Origin: Neoarius graeffei
Taxonomy: Eukaryota; Chordata; Actinopteri; Siluriformes; Ariidae
Assembly (NCBI RefSeq): GCF_027579695.1
Contig: NC_083587.1
Location: 43,442,232-43,506,231, forward strand
DNA: 64,000 bases
Direction of reading: 5' to 3'
Below are positions 21,640-30,567 of the stretch, piece after piece. Below the pieces are notes generated by a model. It was not told the origin of the DNA, did not search any database, and saw only the letters and a list, made by a program, of their open reading frames with translations. Made by a program: the position numbers and the translations under genes. Position 1 is the stretch's first letter. Every line of letters starts with the position of its first letter.

Positions 21640-24600
21640 AGCAAACAGACATAAAATAAACAGTCAAGGGCACTTGAGGTATAGCAGGTAAACATGAAAT
21701 AAGCAGTATAAACAATAAACTAATAGCTGTTAAAGTGAGGTAGTGTGGAATAGTGCAAATGAGCGAGGTAAAGTGAAATGTGCAGTCCCTGAGTTCAGTG
21801 TGCGAATGAATGTTGAGTGTGTGTGTGTGTGTGTTGGGGGGGGGGGGGACTGTGAGGGTGACATGATGTCAGATGCTGAAGGGGGGGCGGGGGGGGGGTG
21901 CGGGCAGAATCTGTGGCAGGGGGCAGAGGGGGGAGGAGGGGCAGAACAGGGAGGGATTTGAGCCTCCTGACTGCCTGGTGAAAGAAACTGTCCTTGAGCC
22001 TGCTGGTTTTGGCCCGGAGACTCTGCAGTCTCCTCCCCGACAGCAGCAGGCTGAAGAGGCTGTGAGATGGGTGGGTGGGGTCACCTGCAATCCTGATGGC
22101 TTTTCGGGTGAGGCAGGAGTTATAGATATCCATAAGAGAAGGGAGAGAGACACCCATGATCCTCTCAGCTGCTCTCACGATGCGCTGCAGAGTCTTGCAG
22201 CAGGACACGGTGCAGACGCTGTACCACATGGTGATGCAGCTGGTCAGGATGTTCTCGATGGTGCCTCTGTAAAATGTGTGCATGATGGGGGCCGGGGCTC
22301 TTGCTCTCCTCAGTTTGTGGAGGAAGTACAGACGCTGTTGGGCTTTTTTGACCAGTGATGCAGTGTTGTTGCTCCAGGACAGGTCTTCAGAGATGTGCAC
22401 ACCCAGAAACTTGGTGCTGCTCACACTCTCCACTGCAGCACCGTCGATAGATAGTGGAGCATGCCGGGTGTGGGCTCTCCTGAAGTCCACAACAATCTCC
22501 TTCATCTTGTCCACGTTCAGGCAGAGATTGTTGTCCTTGTACCACATGGCCAGGTGGCTCACCTCACTCCTGTAGATTATCTCATCGCCATTGTTGATGA
22601 GACCCACCACAGTTGTATCGTCCGCAAACTTAATGAAGAGGTTGGAGCTGGATGTTGGTGTGCAGTCTTGGGTCAGCAGAGTGAAGAGGAGGGGGCTCAG
22701 CACACATCCTTGGGGGGCCCCCCCATGTTCAACGTGATGGTGCTGGAGGAGTTGCTGCTGACCCATACAGCCTGTGGTCTCCCCGTCAGGAAGTCCAGCA
22801 GCCAATTGCACAGGGAGGTGTTGAGTCCCAGCTGGTCCAGCTTATGAATGAGCTGCTGAGGAATGATTGTGTTGAATGCTGAGCTGAAGTCTATGAACAG
22901 CATTCTGACGTACGAGTTTTTTGTCTCCAGGTGGGTGAGGGCTGAGTGGAGGGCAGTGGTGATGGTGTCATCGGTCGAACGGTTGGACTGATATGCAAAC
23001 TGGAAAGGGTCCAGGGCGGGGGGGGAGGGCAGACTTGATATGCCACATGACTAGCTGCTCGAAGCACTTCATGAGGATGGGAGTGAGTGCGACAGGGCGG
23101 TAGTCATTGAAGCAGGAGGGAGACGGCTTCTTTGGGACCGGGATGATGGTGGTGGCTTTAAGGCATGTGGGGACAACAGCCTGGCTCAACGAGATGTTGA
23201 AGATGTCTGTAAAGACATCTGTGAGCTCCTCGGCACAGTCTCTCAGGACACGACCAGGAATATTATCAGGACCTGGGGCTTTCCATGCATTTGTCGTCCT
23301 GAGAGCTCTCCTCACGCTGTCTAGGGACAGCGTCAACACCTGGTCACCGGGAGGTGGTGAGGTCTTCTGCGCCGTGGAGCTGTTGTCTGCCTCAAAGCGA
23401 GCGAAGAAGTCGTTCAACTGATTCAGCAGAGAGGTGGAGTTGTCACAGGTCTGCGGCGAGGGCTTGTAGTCTGTGATGGTCTGAATCCCCCACCACAGGT
23501 TCCTGGTGTCTCTGCTGTCATTGAAGTAGTCAGCAATATTCCTAGAATACTGTCTCTTGGCCACCCTGATGCCTCGTGACAAGTTGGCCCTAGCTGTCCT
23601 CAGGCCCACCTCGTCCCCAGCTCTGAAGGCGGTGCTCCGAGCCCTCAGGAGCCTGTGGACTTCCCCTGTCAGCCATGGCTTCTGATTAGCCTGAATGGAG
23701 ATGGTTCTGGTGACTGCAATGTCATCCATGCACTTCCTCATGTAGGCAGTGACGGTCTCCATGTACTCCTGGAGATCTGTGGTGGTGTTGTAGGTGGCCG
23801 CCTGTCTGAACATGCTCCAGTCAGTGGTGGAAAAACAGTCCTGGAGTGCCTCTGAGGACCCCTCTGGCCACACACGTACCTGCTTTGTAGCTGGTTTAAT
23901 GACTTTAACCAGCAGCCTGTATGCTGGCATTAGCATAATAGTGGAGTGATCTGAGGCCCCAAGGTGGGGAAGGGCTTTGTAGGGGCCTCTGTGCATGGTG
24001 TAAACATTGTCCAGAGTATTGTTTCCACATGTGGGAAAGTTGATATATGTCCACAGAGTTTTGGAAACGCGCTCTTGGGGTTTGCATGGTTGAAATCCCC
24101 AGCCAGGATGAGGAAAGCATCTGGGTGGGCTGTCTGCTGCTCACTGATGTGCTGATAGAGTTCATTCAGTGCTTCACTCCTGTTGTTATTGGAGCCGGGA
24201 GGGATGTATATTGCTACCAGCAATATGGCTGTAAATTCCCTTGGCAGGTAGAATGGCCTGCACTTAATAATTCTAAACTCCACTAGTGGTGAGCAGTGTT
24301 TGCAGACCACAACAGCATCGCGGCACCAGGCATCACTGATATAAACACAGAGTCCTCCGCCGTGAGTCTTCCCCCCCTCCCTCGACTAGCGCTCTGTCTG
24401 ACTGGTAGCATGTTAGCTGGGCTAGCTGAATGGCACAGTCCGGGACGCTGTCGTTAAGCCATGTTTCCACAAACACAAGGACACAACACTCACTCACAGA
24501 CTTAAGGCCCGGTCCCACTGGCCGATGGACACAAAACGTATGCAAAAAGGACACAGCGGACGAGCAAAATTTCGGGGGTGGCTCTATCCGTTTTCATCCG

Positions 24601-27600
24601 CTCCAGAAATGGACAAAATTGGTGAAAATTTGCGAAAACAGAACGGAAAAGAACGGACGTGGGTAGTATATAGCGGGGATGTTAAACGCATGTTCATAGG
24701 AAGCCTAGCGGATGAAAGCGGATGGAAGTGGATGACAGCTCCGAAGGGGTTACCGGTGATAACTGAGAAGCGGACGCATAGCAGAAAGAGCGGATGCATA
24801 GCAGATGAAGGGGATGCATCACGTACGCCTAACGGAAACAAAGGGGATGTTGCGCGGATGCATATCGGATGCAGACTGTTCACTGCGCATGCGGGGGGTA
24901 TGAATTGCGTCTGCTCCGCGGAAATAAAGGGATGCAGCACGCACGCCGTCAGCATAAAGCGGAAAGACGTGCTGGCGGCTACATCGATACATCTCTACTA
25001 CTAGATGATTTTCTCCCCCTTTTTATACAAAATATCGATTGTCCGCTAGGTGTCCTTCTACATACTCTAGACATACTCCAGACATCCTAAATATACGAGA
25101 TACATCCCAGATATAAACGCTTTGTCCGTTTTGAATACTTTATATACGAGATGCATACGCTTACATCCTTTCTATTTCCGTGCTACTAACGATGAATAGA
25201 CGTTTCATGTACCTTATCTTTCCTCCCTCTTTCCGTTTTCAGCTGCAGCGGATGTGAGTTGCGAGGATGCCCAGAGGATGCAGAGAGGATACAGCAGACG
25301 TTTAACGGATGATAACGGACATAGAACGTTTGTTGCTCGTATATGTCGCGGATTTACATCGTACACGGCGGAAAGTTCATCCGTTCTAAAAGGGGCGGTC
25401 ACACAGCACTCCGCGTCTATATCACGTACAAAAAGATACAAAAATCTGGTGGACGTGGTCGTAAGTGCTAATTTTTGGTCAATTTTGGCTTTGCCGTACT
25501 TTGTACGGGGTATGGCCGTCGGCGGCTGTTTCACTGCTGCAGCACTGCCTAAGCACAGCTAACCAAGTCCAGCCACGCACCCAGATGTTCCGTACCACCC
25601 TCCTCCTCCTCCTTCTTCTTCTTCTCTCAGCAAGGATATGTTGAGCCTGTATCAGTTGGTTCTGTTGGTGCTGGAGCATTAAGATGAGGACATCACAGCG
25701 TTGAGGGTTCATGTTCACCCCTTGACATCTAGACTGCAAGTGCCGAGGTCTCAGAAAATTACGGTATTTATACATGCCGCAAATCAGAAGTGATGCAGAA
25801 GTGATTAGACAGTGATCAATCGAATTTAGAACTTGTTTGAGACGTCGTTTAACGGGCTTAGACAGTGCTATGTACGCGGAAAAATCCATTTCTCAGTGAT
25901 AAGCCGCTAAACACACGCTATATCCCGTGATACCAACGCGTAACACCCGTCCGATGACCGTGCTCTGCCCGTGATAGACCGCCAAACTTTCGCGTCTTAC
26001 CACGTCTCCCCAAGTTTTAATAACGGCCGGGACACTGATTATCACGTGTTTTTCACGTGTGTTGCACGTCTTTACCACGTGTGCCGGCCGTGGTTGTCCG
26101 CGGTCTAAAGTTTTGAGCAGTCCAAAACTTTTTGCCGCGTCCGACGCCGTTCCGATTTTCCCCTGCGTCCTGTCACGTCTGTATATCGACTGTAACACGT
26201 CTTAACTTCGACATCAACACGAACAACATCGTCTGCTTCACGGGAGAGCACTTTTTGACGGGTTTTGGCCGTGATAAAGCCGTAAAGCGCTGTGTGACCG
26301 GGCCTAAAAGTTTTGTGCAGCTCAAAACTTTTTGCGCGGATGAAATCACAGTGGACGGATGCTCGATGGATAGAGCGTATGAAGCACGTATGCAATGAGT
26401 ACACAACGGATGCATAGCGTTTTCCAACGGATGGCAAAGATTTTTTTTTACGTTTTACATCCTCTTTGCATCCGTAAGTGCAGTGGGACCGGGCCTTTAA
26501 AAGATGAGCGGAGTAGGCGGACATAATCCAGCTTGTTGGCCAGAGTGATGGTAGGAATAGCCGGCCAGCGAGGACTAGCCGCTAGCCCGGATACCTCCGT
26601 GCTTGCCCCTCTTCCACTTCCGCATGTTCTGCCTCCACTGTGGGCTGGATGCAGGAGTGGGGGTCGGTGGTTGAGCAGGCCTCCGGAGCAAACCGTAGTC
26701 ACATAGTACTTCCGTGTCCGTTGGATTTATATCCGTGAATATGGTTCTGCGGATGTCGAGCAGAAACTCACGGGAGTATGTGCGCCTTAAGACTGATAGA
26801 CGCGACAAAGACGAACAGATACACCTTGTTTTAAAACACAAAAACCACGAAAACACCGTTCTGTCGGGACAGAGAGGAGCCGCTGCGTGTGTACACGCCG
26901 CCATTTTAGTTTAGGTCATATTTATGCAGAAATATAGAAAATTCTAAAGGGTTCACAAACTTTCAAGCACCACTGTAGGAGTATGTTAAGAGTTACAGTA
27001 AGAGCAGCTGGCTCATGGTCTGTACTGAGGCAGTGTAGAATACTTTGCACCTTCTGGCTACAAAAAAAGCTGAACTGTGTGCTCCTCTGAACCTCTGAGA
27101 TGTAGTTAATAGGATATGAGAAAGAGAAGCTGAACATCTGGGGTAGGAGTTACAATTTCAGAAAACAGAAGTGCTAAGGTTCTCCCCCCCTTGTTTAAAA
27201 AGTTTGTTAGTAACATATAAGTGTGTCTTATATAGTCATTAGGCATGGGGAAAATGTAATTATACATTGTACAATATCTGGCTAGTATTTCTGTCTGTAT
27301 GCCAGTGCATATGATATGACATACAACTACTTATGTCTGTATTTCTGTCTGTATGCACTGCCTTTAGTCCTTACTGAGATGTCCTTGACGCTAAATAAAA
27401 GAGCACAAGGTATTTAAGATTCTTATAAACTCTTGACCCTAGCAGTGTTTTGTTGATACTTGGCTAATTTTAATTCCTAATTCCCAAAAAATATAATCTG
27501 GTTTTACACCAACAAATTGTAAATGTGTGTATATTAAACAACTGACCAGTTCAATAAACTGAGTAACAAGTGCAAAAATCCATCATACAAGAACTCAAGG

Positions 27601-27791
27601 CAGCCCCAAACCAGAACCATGAAGAACAGGGATGTAGATATTAATACAGTATGTAGATATGCAGATAATAATACAAAACAATAGTGATCAATTGTGAATA
27701 AGTAAATGTCAAACTCACATTTGCATTCTGTTGTGGCAACCACTAGAAGAAATATTAAGTGGTAAGAACCAAACCGGCACTGCGTCATCAT
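8852..27791 (-). CDS. Two-Ig-domain type I membrane receptor (spliced gene, six coding exons)
   Basis: Coding exons in transcript order are 27791-27719, 19454-19122, 18922-18893, 14250-13936, 13309-13280 and 9093-8852. Every junction is phase 1 with GT and AG borders, and the total of 1,023 nt gives 340 residues plus stop. The product has a signal peptide, Ig domain 1, a 10-residue linker, Ig domain 2, a second 10-residue linker, a Ser/Thr/Asn-rich stalk, one membrane helix and a short basic tail. Phase-1 boundaries and one-exon Ig domains are typical of Ig-superfamily cell-surface receptors. The tail shows no ITIM or ITAM and the helix has no charged residue, so any signalling would need a partner or an alternative 3' exon. 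I do not recognise the gene. It lies downstream of vps13b on the same strand. The model rests on sequence only. Confidence 0.75.
9094..13279 (-). other. Last intron of the Ig-receptor gene
   Basis: About 4.2 kb. Apart from the palindrome at 11243-11271 I recognise no transposon termini or exons. There is a CpG- and CA-richer patch at about 11330-11640 and another at about 12490-12660, probably parts of dispersed repeats I cannot name. Confidence 0.5.
11243..11271. repeat. 29-bp perfect palindrome
   Basis: ccattgtgtggcgc is followed by a single a and then its exact reverse complement gcgccacacaatgg. A third partial copy (cgccacacaat) follows at about 11280. It would form a 14-bp stem. Confidence 0.9.
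13280..13309 (-). CDS. Ig-receptor exon 5: 30-nt microexon (linker 2)
   Basis: The acceptor is tgtctttag| and the donor acag|gtaaga. With the flanking bases it encodes [10 protein letters not shown]. It has the same length and phase as the first microexon. Confidence 0.65.
13415..13620. mobile_element. piggyBac-type MITE
   Basis: 206 bp flanked by TTAA (13411-13414 and 13621-13624). The ends are cctcctaaggcccaag and gctaagccctaggagg, near inverted copies. The TTAA duplication is the hallmark of piggyBac-type insertion. There is no coding capacity. It sits in the intron next to receptor exon 5. Confidence 0.75.
13936..14250 (-). CDS. Ig-receptor exon 4: Ig domain 2
   Basis: The acceptor follows a long pyrimidine tract (ttttttttttag|) and the donor is aaag|gtttgt. 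The domain has the B-strand Cys in VMLVCPV, the core Trp in LIWGTL and [19 protein letters not shown] around the F strand. It resembles Ig domain 1 in order and motif (EAVLNS near the start, [10 protein letters not shown] before the last Cys), which points to tandem duplication. Confidence 0.8.
14699..15219. mobile_element. Tc1/mariner-type MITE
   Basis: 521 bp flanked by TA on both sides (14697-14698 and 15220-15221). It begins cagtaccagtcaaaag and ends ctttgactggtactg. Imperfect terminal inverted repeats and the TA target are diagnostic of Tc1/mariner. No transposase frame remains. Confidence 0.8.
15960..16100. repeat. Foldback element
   Basis: The outer arms attaccgttatggatgcac and gtgcatccataacagtaat are inverted, with one mismatch. 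Inner arms of about 26 bp starting cttatagctggcttttc are also inverted exactly. The whole can form a long hairpin. Confidence 0.8.
16130..16345. repeat. Dispersed repeat, reverse copy at 18510-18720
   Basis: The phrases accaggcaggggtgat and aaacccctaaaaaaaaagta reappear reverse-complemented near 18690 and 18535, with changes. The two copies lie in the same intron in opposite orientations. Confidence 0.55.
17104..17142. repeat. (taa)n microsatellite
   Basis: About 13 uninterrupted trinucleotide units, with aat/atg-rich sequence after it. Confidence 0.9.
17252..17509 (-). other. Isolated 85-codon open frame, function unknown
   Basis: The frame encodes [16 protein letters not shown] and onwards, with an acidic stretch near the end ([12 protein letters not shown]). 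No splice sites or family motifs were recognised. It may be a relic of a transposon gene, because repeat sequence surrounds it. Confidence that it is a gene is low. Confidence 0.2.
17951..18226. mobile_element. MITE with about 38-bp inverted ends
   Basis: The left end (aacgctggttacatatgtaa, then ccatgattctatgaagg) is mirrored by the right end (ccttcatagaaccatg, then attacatacataaccagc). The left end holds the smaller palindrome ggttacatatgtaacc. No transposase is present and no clear target duplication was seen. Confidence 0.65.
18370..18720. repeat. Composite dispersed repeat
   Basis: The first part matches 1205-1325 in reverse and the second part matches 16130-16345 in reverse. It therefore joins two segments that occur separately elsewhere in the window. 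Confidence 0.5.
18893..18922 (-). CDS. Ig-receptor exon 3: 30-nt microexon (linker 1)
   Basis: The acceptor is atcttttcag| and the donor aaag|gtaaag. With the flanking phase-1 bases it encodes [10 protein letters not shown]. It has the same length and phase as the microexon after Ig domain 2, which implies that an Ig-plus-linker unit was duplicated. Confidence 0.65.
18991..19020. repeat. (tta)n microsatellite
   Basis: About ten trinucleotide units in the short intron between Ig domain 1 and linker 1. Confidence 0.85.
19122..19454 (-). CDS. Ig-receptor exon 2: Ig domain 1
   Basis: The acceptor is tacccag| and the donor aaag|gtttgt. The 111-residue domain has the B-strand Cys in IIKLTCPL, the core Trp in IFWEVL and the F-strand motif DAVWYRCYV, so it has a V-type Ig layout. 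Extra cysteines (NCSC, LLCK, SYC) suggest further disulfides. Ig domain 2 has cysteines in similar places. Confidence 0.8.
20052..21152 (-). CDS. Tc1 transposase, nearly intact
   Basis: A 366-codon frame; the likely start is the sixth residue, [11 protein letters not shown]. An N-terminal paired-type helix-turn-helix ([20 protein letters not shown]) and [12 protein letters not shown] precede the DDE/D core. Catalytic residues are the Asp in [11 protein letters not shown], the Asp in [10 protein letters not shown] and the Glu in DLNPIEMLW. The usual C-terminal GGHTRY is missing: a small deletion shifts the frame after AAVIA and adds residues that read into the terminal repeat. The core frame has no stop. 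The enzyme would cut and paste the element at TA sites. Compared with the copy at 29592-30344, the usual DNNPKHTS is altered to DNDHKRTS, so activity is doubtful. Confidence 0.85.
   Translation of the reverse strand: MWKCIMARTKEISEDLRKSVVDVCQAGKGYKTISKEFGLHQSTVRQILYKWRKFKTIVTLPRSGRPTKITPRARRVIVGEVTKDPRVTSKQLKASFTLANANVHESTIRRTLNNSGVHGRVARREPLLSKKNIAACLQFAKDHVDKPEGYWKNVLWMDETKIELFGLNDKRYVWRKENTAFQHKNLIPSVKHGGGSVMVWACFAASGPGRFAIVVGTMNSELYQRILKENVRTSVHELNLKRRWVMQQDNDHKRTSRSTKEWLKKNKVNVLEWPSQSPDLNPIEMLWKDLKRAVHVRKPTNIPELKLFCTEERAKIPSSRCEGLINSYRNCLAAVIARGSHQILNAKVHILLPLTDMEYWIIFLNK
21583..21637. repeat. (ta)n microsatellite in the LINE 3' region
   Basis: About 26 uninterrupted ta units between the coding end and the 3' tail of the LINE. 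Confidence 0.95.
24505..26496. mobile_element. PIF/Harbinger-like non-autonomous element inside the LINE
   Basis: 1,992 bp. The ends are aggcccggtcccactg and cagtgggaccgggcct, exact inverted copies. TTA flanks both sides (24502-24504 and 26497-26499), the 3-bp TWA target typical of PIF/Harbinger. The interior is full of gcggatg and cggatgcat words and has no transposase. LINE sequence resumes cleanly at 26500. Confidence 0.82.
25393..26304. mobile_element. Second inverted-repeat element inside the Harbinger-like element
   Basis: 912 bp. The ends are gggcggtcacacagc and gcgctgtgtgaccgggcc, imperfect inverted copies. The direct repeat taaaag flanks it (25387-25392 and 26305-26310); the duplication may be shorter (aaa). 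The interior word usage (cgtgata, acgcgtaac) differs from the gcggatg-rich outer element, which supports a separate insertion. Confidence 0.6.
27719..27791 (-). CDS. Ig-receptor exon 1: signal peptide
   Basis: The frame encodes [19 protein letters not shown] followed by TTECK. It has a hydrophobic core and is a good secretory signal. The second Met (27788) could also be the start. The frame stays open further upstream to 27845, but the extra residues would precede the signal and are less likely. The exon ends aaat|gtgagt, phase 1. No clear TATA box was seen upstream. Confidence 0.7.
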
Positions 27792-27989
27792 TCGCGTTCC
27801 GTCAGGACACTTTTCTGTAGTGATTAAGCCTTCCTCAACATGCATTACTTTATCAACATCCTCAGACCTGTTTTAGTTCCTGATTGTGAGGAAAGAGGAA
27901 ATACTAAATCTGAGTACTAACAAAAAAGTTTGCAAACCCTTAGGACAAAACAAAATGATTTCCATGAAGTCATGCTTTTAGTCCTGCTC

Positions 27990-28400
27990 TCAAATCATCA
28001 TTTTAATTGGAATGCAACAACGCAACGGCTGAAAACTTTAGAGGCAATTTGTGACAAAGCAATACTGCAGTAGTTATCTGGAAGTCGCAGATTGCCCTTT
28101 TTAGGCACAGGTACGAGACCAGAAAAGCCCCATTCTTCAGGCCGACTGCCGAAGTATGTCCGATTACAAAACTTGCGCAGTTGCTTTCTAACTTTAGGTA
28201 ATTTCCAAAACTCTGGTGGTAATCCATCCAACCCAGGAGCTTTTCCGTTTTTCATCGATTTAAGAGATGAATCAACCTCAGCTTGTGTGAGTTCTCCTGT
28301 TGGAATTTCTTGAAAGATGTCAAAAATCTTTTCAATAGGCTGATCAACTCCAACATTTGTGCTTTGATCGACGTTGAGGAGGTTGCAAAAATGGGTTTCC
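27990..28400 (-). pseudogene. LINE reverse transcriptase fragment
   Basis: Minus-strand frame with KNGKAPGLDGLPPEFWK and VPVPKKGNLRLPDNY, which are motifs of the first reverse transcriptase blocks. It ends abruptly near 27998. The family is a zinc-finger-tailed LINE (R4/Dong-like at a guess). It is probably the same family as the fragments at 28886 and 30568. Confidence 0.6.
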
Positions 28401-28455
28401 CAAACTTTTAAGGGGTCGTCTCCCTCAATGCATATAGTGTTGTTAGTCTTCTTGA

Positions 28456-28618
28456 CCGTAGGTGTGAATGTGAATGGTTGTCTGTGTCTATGTGTCAGCC
28501 CTGTGATGACCTGGCGACTTGTCCAGGGTGTACCCCACCTTTCACCCGTAGTCAGCTGGGATAGGCTCCAGCTTGCCTGCGACCCTGTAGAAGGATAAAG
28601 CGGCTAGAGATAATGAGA
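28456..28618 (+). repeat. SINE 3' half
   Basis: Matches the body and tail of the full SINE copies (gtgatgacctggcgacttgt to gcggctagagataatgaga). The tRNA-like head is missing. Confidence 0.8.
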
Positions 28619-28653
28619 TTTTATTTATTGGGTGTGTCCATATAATATAAAGA

Positions 28654-28790
28654 GCATTACATGGTGGCGTGAAGATATGAAGTTTATCTTCTCGTGTTGA
28701 AAATATTTTTACTCGTCCGCTTTGCTCACTTGTGAATGTTCACCACTCAAAGATAAACTTCATATCTTTGCGCAACTGTGTAATATCCTA
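28654..28790. repeat. Hairpin-forming MITE
   Basis: gaagatatgaagtttatctt (28671-28690) is mirrored by aagataaacttcatatcttt near 28749-28768, about 60 bp apart. Outer parts (attacatggtg and caactgtgtaat) also pair loosely. Confidence 0.6.
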
Positions 28791-28885
28791 TATACACACA
28801 CTTTCTCCCTTATTTTTAAATCAAGAGTATGGACTTTCAGTCTGCTTTTGGGGAAACTCGAGAAATGAGTCTGACCTGATCATGG

Positions 28886-29098
28886 GATCACAACAAACAC
28901 AAAACTCAGGGTGTACAAGGCCTGTGTCCTTTCAACTTTGTTGTATGGATCTGAAACATGGACAACCTACAGGCATCATACTAAGCAACTGGAAAGTTTT
29001 CATCAGAACTGCACCTGGAGAATCCTAAACATCAGATGGACCTCTTACACACCAGACAACATTGTCCTTGAGAGAGCATGTAGCACAAGTACTGAGAA
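28886..29098 (+). pseudogene. LINE reverse transcriptase C-terminal fragment
   Basis: The plus-strand frame has VLSTLLYGSETWTTYRHH and FHQNCTWRILNIRW, the conserved segment just after the reverse transcriptase of several non-LTR elements. It is cut at about 29098 by Tc1 sequence. Confidence 0.65.
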
Positions 29099-29100
29099 AG

Positions 29101-30344
29101 GTGGTTATAAAACCATCTCTAAAGAGTTTGGACTCCACCAATCCACAGTCAGACAGATTGTGTACAAATGGAGGAAATTCAAGACCATTGTTATCCTCCC
29201 CAGGAGTGGTCGACCAACAAAGATCACTCCAAGAGCAAGGCGTGTAATAGTCGGCGAGGTCACAAAGGACCCCAGGGTAACTTCTAAGCAACTGAAGGCC
29301 TCTCTCACATTCATGGGTGCAGATCCCGGGGGGAATGGTGGGGACATGACCCCCCCCAATTTCCGAAAAACATGAATTGTCCCCCCCAATAAAAATCCCC
29401 TAAATTATTCAAAATTGTACAAACAAATGTATTTTCAGACAAATGATTCCCTGTGCAGTACTTTTTGAATGATGTGGCGAGCCTCTACGAAGTTGTGATT
29501 TATGGGTGCATGGTACGAGTTGCATACGGGCAAAAAAAAAAAAATCACTTTTGTGCCCCCCCTCAATCCTGACATCGGATCTGCACCCCTGCTCACATTG
29601 GCTAATGTTAATGTTCATGAGTCCACCATCAGGAGAACACTGAACAACAATGGTGTGCATGGCAGGATTGTGAGGAGAAAGCCACTGCTCTCCAAAAAGA
29701 ACATTGCTGCTCGTTTGCAGTTTGCTCAAGATCACGTGGACAAGCCAGAAGGCTATTGGAAAAATGTTTTGTGGACAGATGAGACCAAAATCGAACTTTT
29801 TGGTTTAAATGAGAAGCATTATGTTTGGAGAAAGGAAAACACTGCATTCCAGCATAAGAACCTTATCCCATCTGTGAAACATGGTGGTGGTAGTGTCATG
29901 GTTTGGGCCTGTTTTGCTGCATCTGAGCCAGGACAGCTTGCCATCATTGATGGAACAATGAATTCTGAATTATACCAGCAAATTCTAAAGGAAAATGTCA
30001 GGACATCTGTCCATGAACTGAATCTCAAGAGAAGGTGGGTCACGCAGCAAGACAACAACCCTAAGCACACAAGTCGTTCTACCAAAGAATGGTTAAAGAA
30101 GAATAAAGTTAATGTTTTGGAATGGCCAAGTCAAAGTCCTGACCTTAATCCAGTCGAAATGTTGTGGAAGGACCTGAAGCGAGCAGTTCATGTGTGGAAA
30201 CCCACCAACATCCCAGAGTTGAAGCTGTTCTGTACGGAGGAATGGGCTAAAATTCCTCCAAGCCGGTGTGCAGGACTGTTCAACAGTTACCAGAAACATT
30301 TAGTTGCAGTTATTGCTGCACAAGGGGGTCACACCAGATACTGA
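29101..30344 (+). pseudogene. Tc1 transposase, truncated and interrupted
   Basis: The N-terminal part ([18 protein letters not shown]) runs at 29101-29311. A 280-bp insertion follows, and the rest runs at 29592-30344 to a normal GGHTRY end. The catalytic motifs [21 protein letters not shown] and LNPVEMLW are present. The missing first residues and the insertion make it non-functional. Confidence 0.85.
29312..29591. mobile_element. hAT-type MITE inside the Tc1 transposase
   Basis: 280 bp. The ends are catgggtgcagatccc and ggatctgcacccctg, near inverted copies. The 8-bp direct repeat ctcacatt flanks it exactly (29304-29311 and 29592-29599). Eight-base duplications are the hAT signature. The interior contains runs of c and a. 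Confidence 0.85.
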
Positions 30345-30567
30345 ATGCAAAGGTTCACATACTTTTGCCACTCACAGATATGCAAGATTTATTTATTGAG
30401 CAAAATGATCCAATGACCAAGTGTAATATTTTTGTCTCATTTGTTTAACTGGGTTCTCTTTATCTACTTTTAGGACTTGTGTGAAAATCTGATGTTGTTT
30501 TAGGTCATATTTATGCAGAAATATAGAAAATTCTAAAGGGTTCACAAACTTTCAAGCACCACTGTAT

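Larger units (their letters stand above)
21795..26904 (-). pseudogene. LINE ORF (endonuclease and reverse transcriptase), broken
   Basis: The frame starts [17 protein letters not shown] at 26904 and is cut by the insertion at 24505-26496. Endonuclease segments (AGDFNHANP near 24100; [10 protein letters not shown] near 23950) and reverse transcriptase segments ([11 protein letters not shown] near 23270; DFSSAFNTI near 22890; GCVLSPLLF near 22700; FADDT near 22620) follow. They lie in at least three frames, so several frameshifts exist. The tail has poly-proline and (gt)n/(g)n tracts. This copy cannot make a functional protein. Confidence 0.8.
21444..26908 (-). mobile_element. L2/Maui-like LINE inserted in Tc1
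   Basis: The minus-strand element runs from a 5' end at about 26908 to a 3' end with the phrase aataaaagttgacttgac (reverse of 21444-21460). Flanks gttttag (21437-21443) and gtttag (26909-26914) suggest a short target duplication. The protein has an endonuclease and a reverse transcriptase of CR1/L2 type. The 5' region is present, so the insertion is close to full length (about 3.5 kb without the Harbinger insert). Confidence 0.82.
19904..26975 (-). mobile_element. Tc1-like transposon, split by a nested insertion
   Basis: The terminal inverted repeats begin cagtggtgcttgaaagtttg at 19904 and end with the inverted copy at 26975. TA flanks both sides (19902-19903 and 26976-26977). The Tc1 sequence breaks near 21443 and resumes near 26909, so about 5.5 kb was inserted near one end. 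Without the insert the element is about 1.6 kb, the normal Tc1 size. Confidence 0.9.
19455..27718 (-). other. First intron of the Ig-receptor gene
   Basis: 8.3 kb, of which 7.1 kb is the nested transposon block at 19904-26975. The flanks (19455-19901 and 26978-27718) show no exon, though an extra Ig exon lost to divergence cannot be excluded. Confidence 0.6.
29100..30564 (+). mobile_element. Tc1-like transposon, 5' truncated
   Basis: The right terminal inverted repeat ends cactg at 30564, followed by TA. The left end is missing: Tc1 sequence begins at ggttataaaaccatctc near 29101, joined directly to LINE sequence. It is the same family as the copy at 19904, in the opposite orientation. Confidence 0.85.

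Noticed and set aside
22276-22847. Plus-strand frames over the LINE
   Set aside because: Antisense to the reverse transcriptase reading frame.
24525-25004. 159-codon frame beginning [10 protein letters not shown]
   Set aside because: It runs through the gcggatg-rich interior of a Harbinger-like MITE and has no recognisable domain.
25479-26524. Minus-strand frames of 136-139 codons
   Set aside because: They cross the border of the inner inverted-repeat element; basic and low-complexity stretches only.
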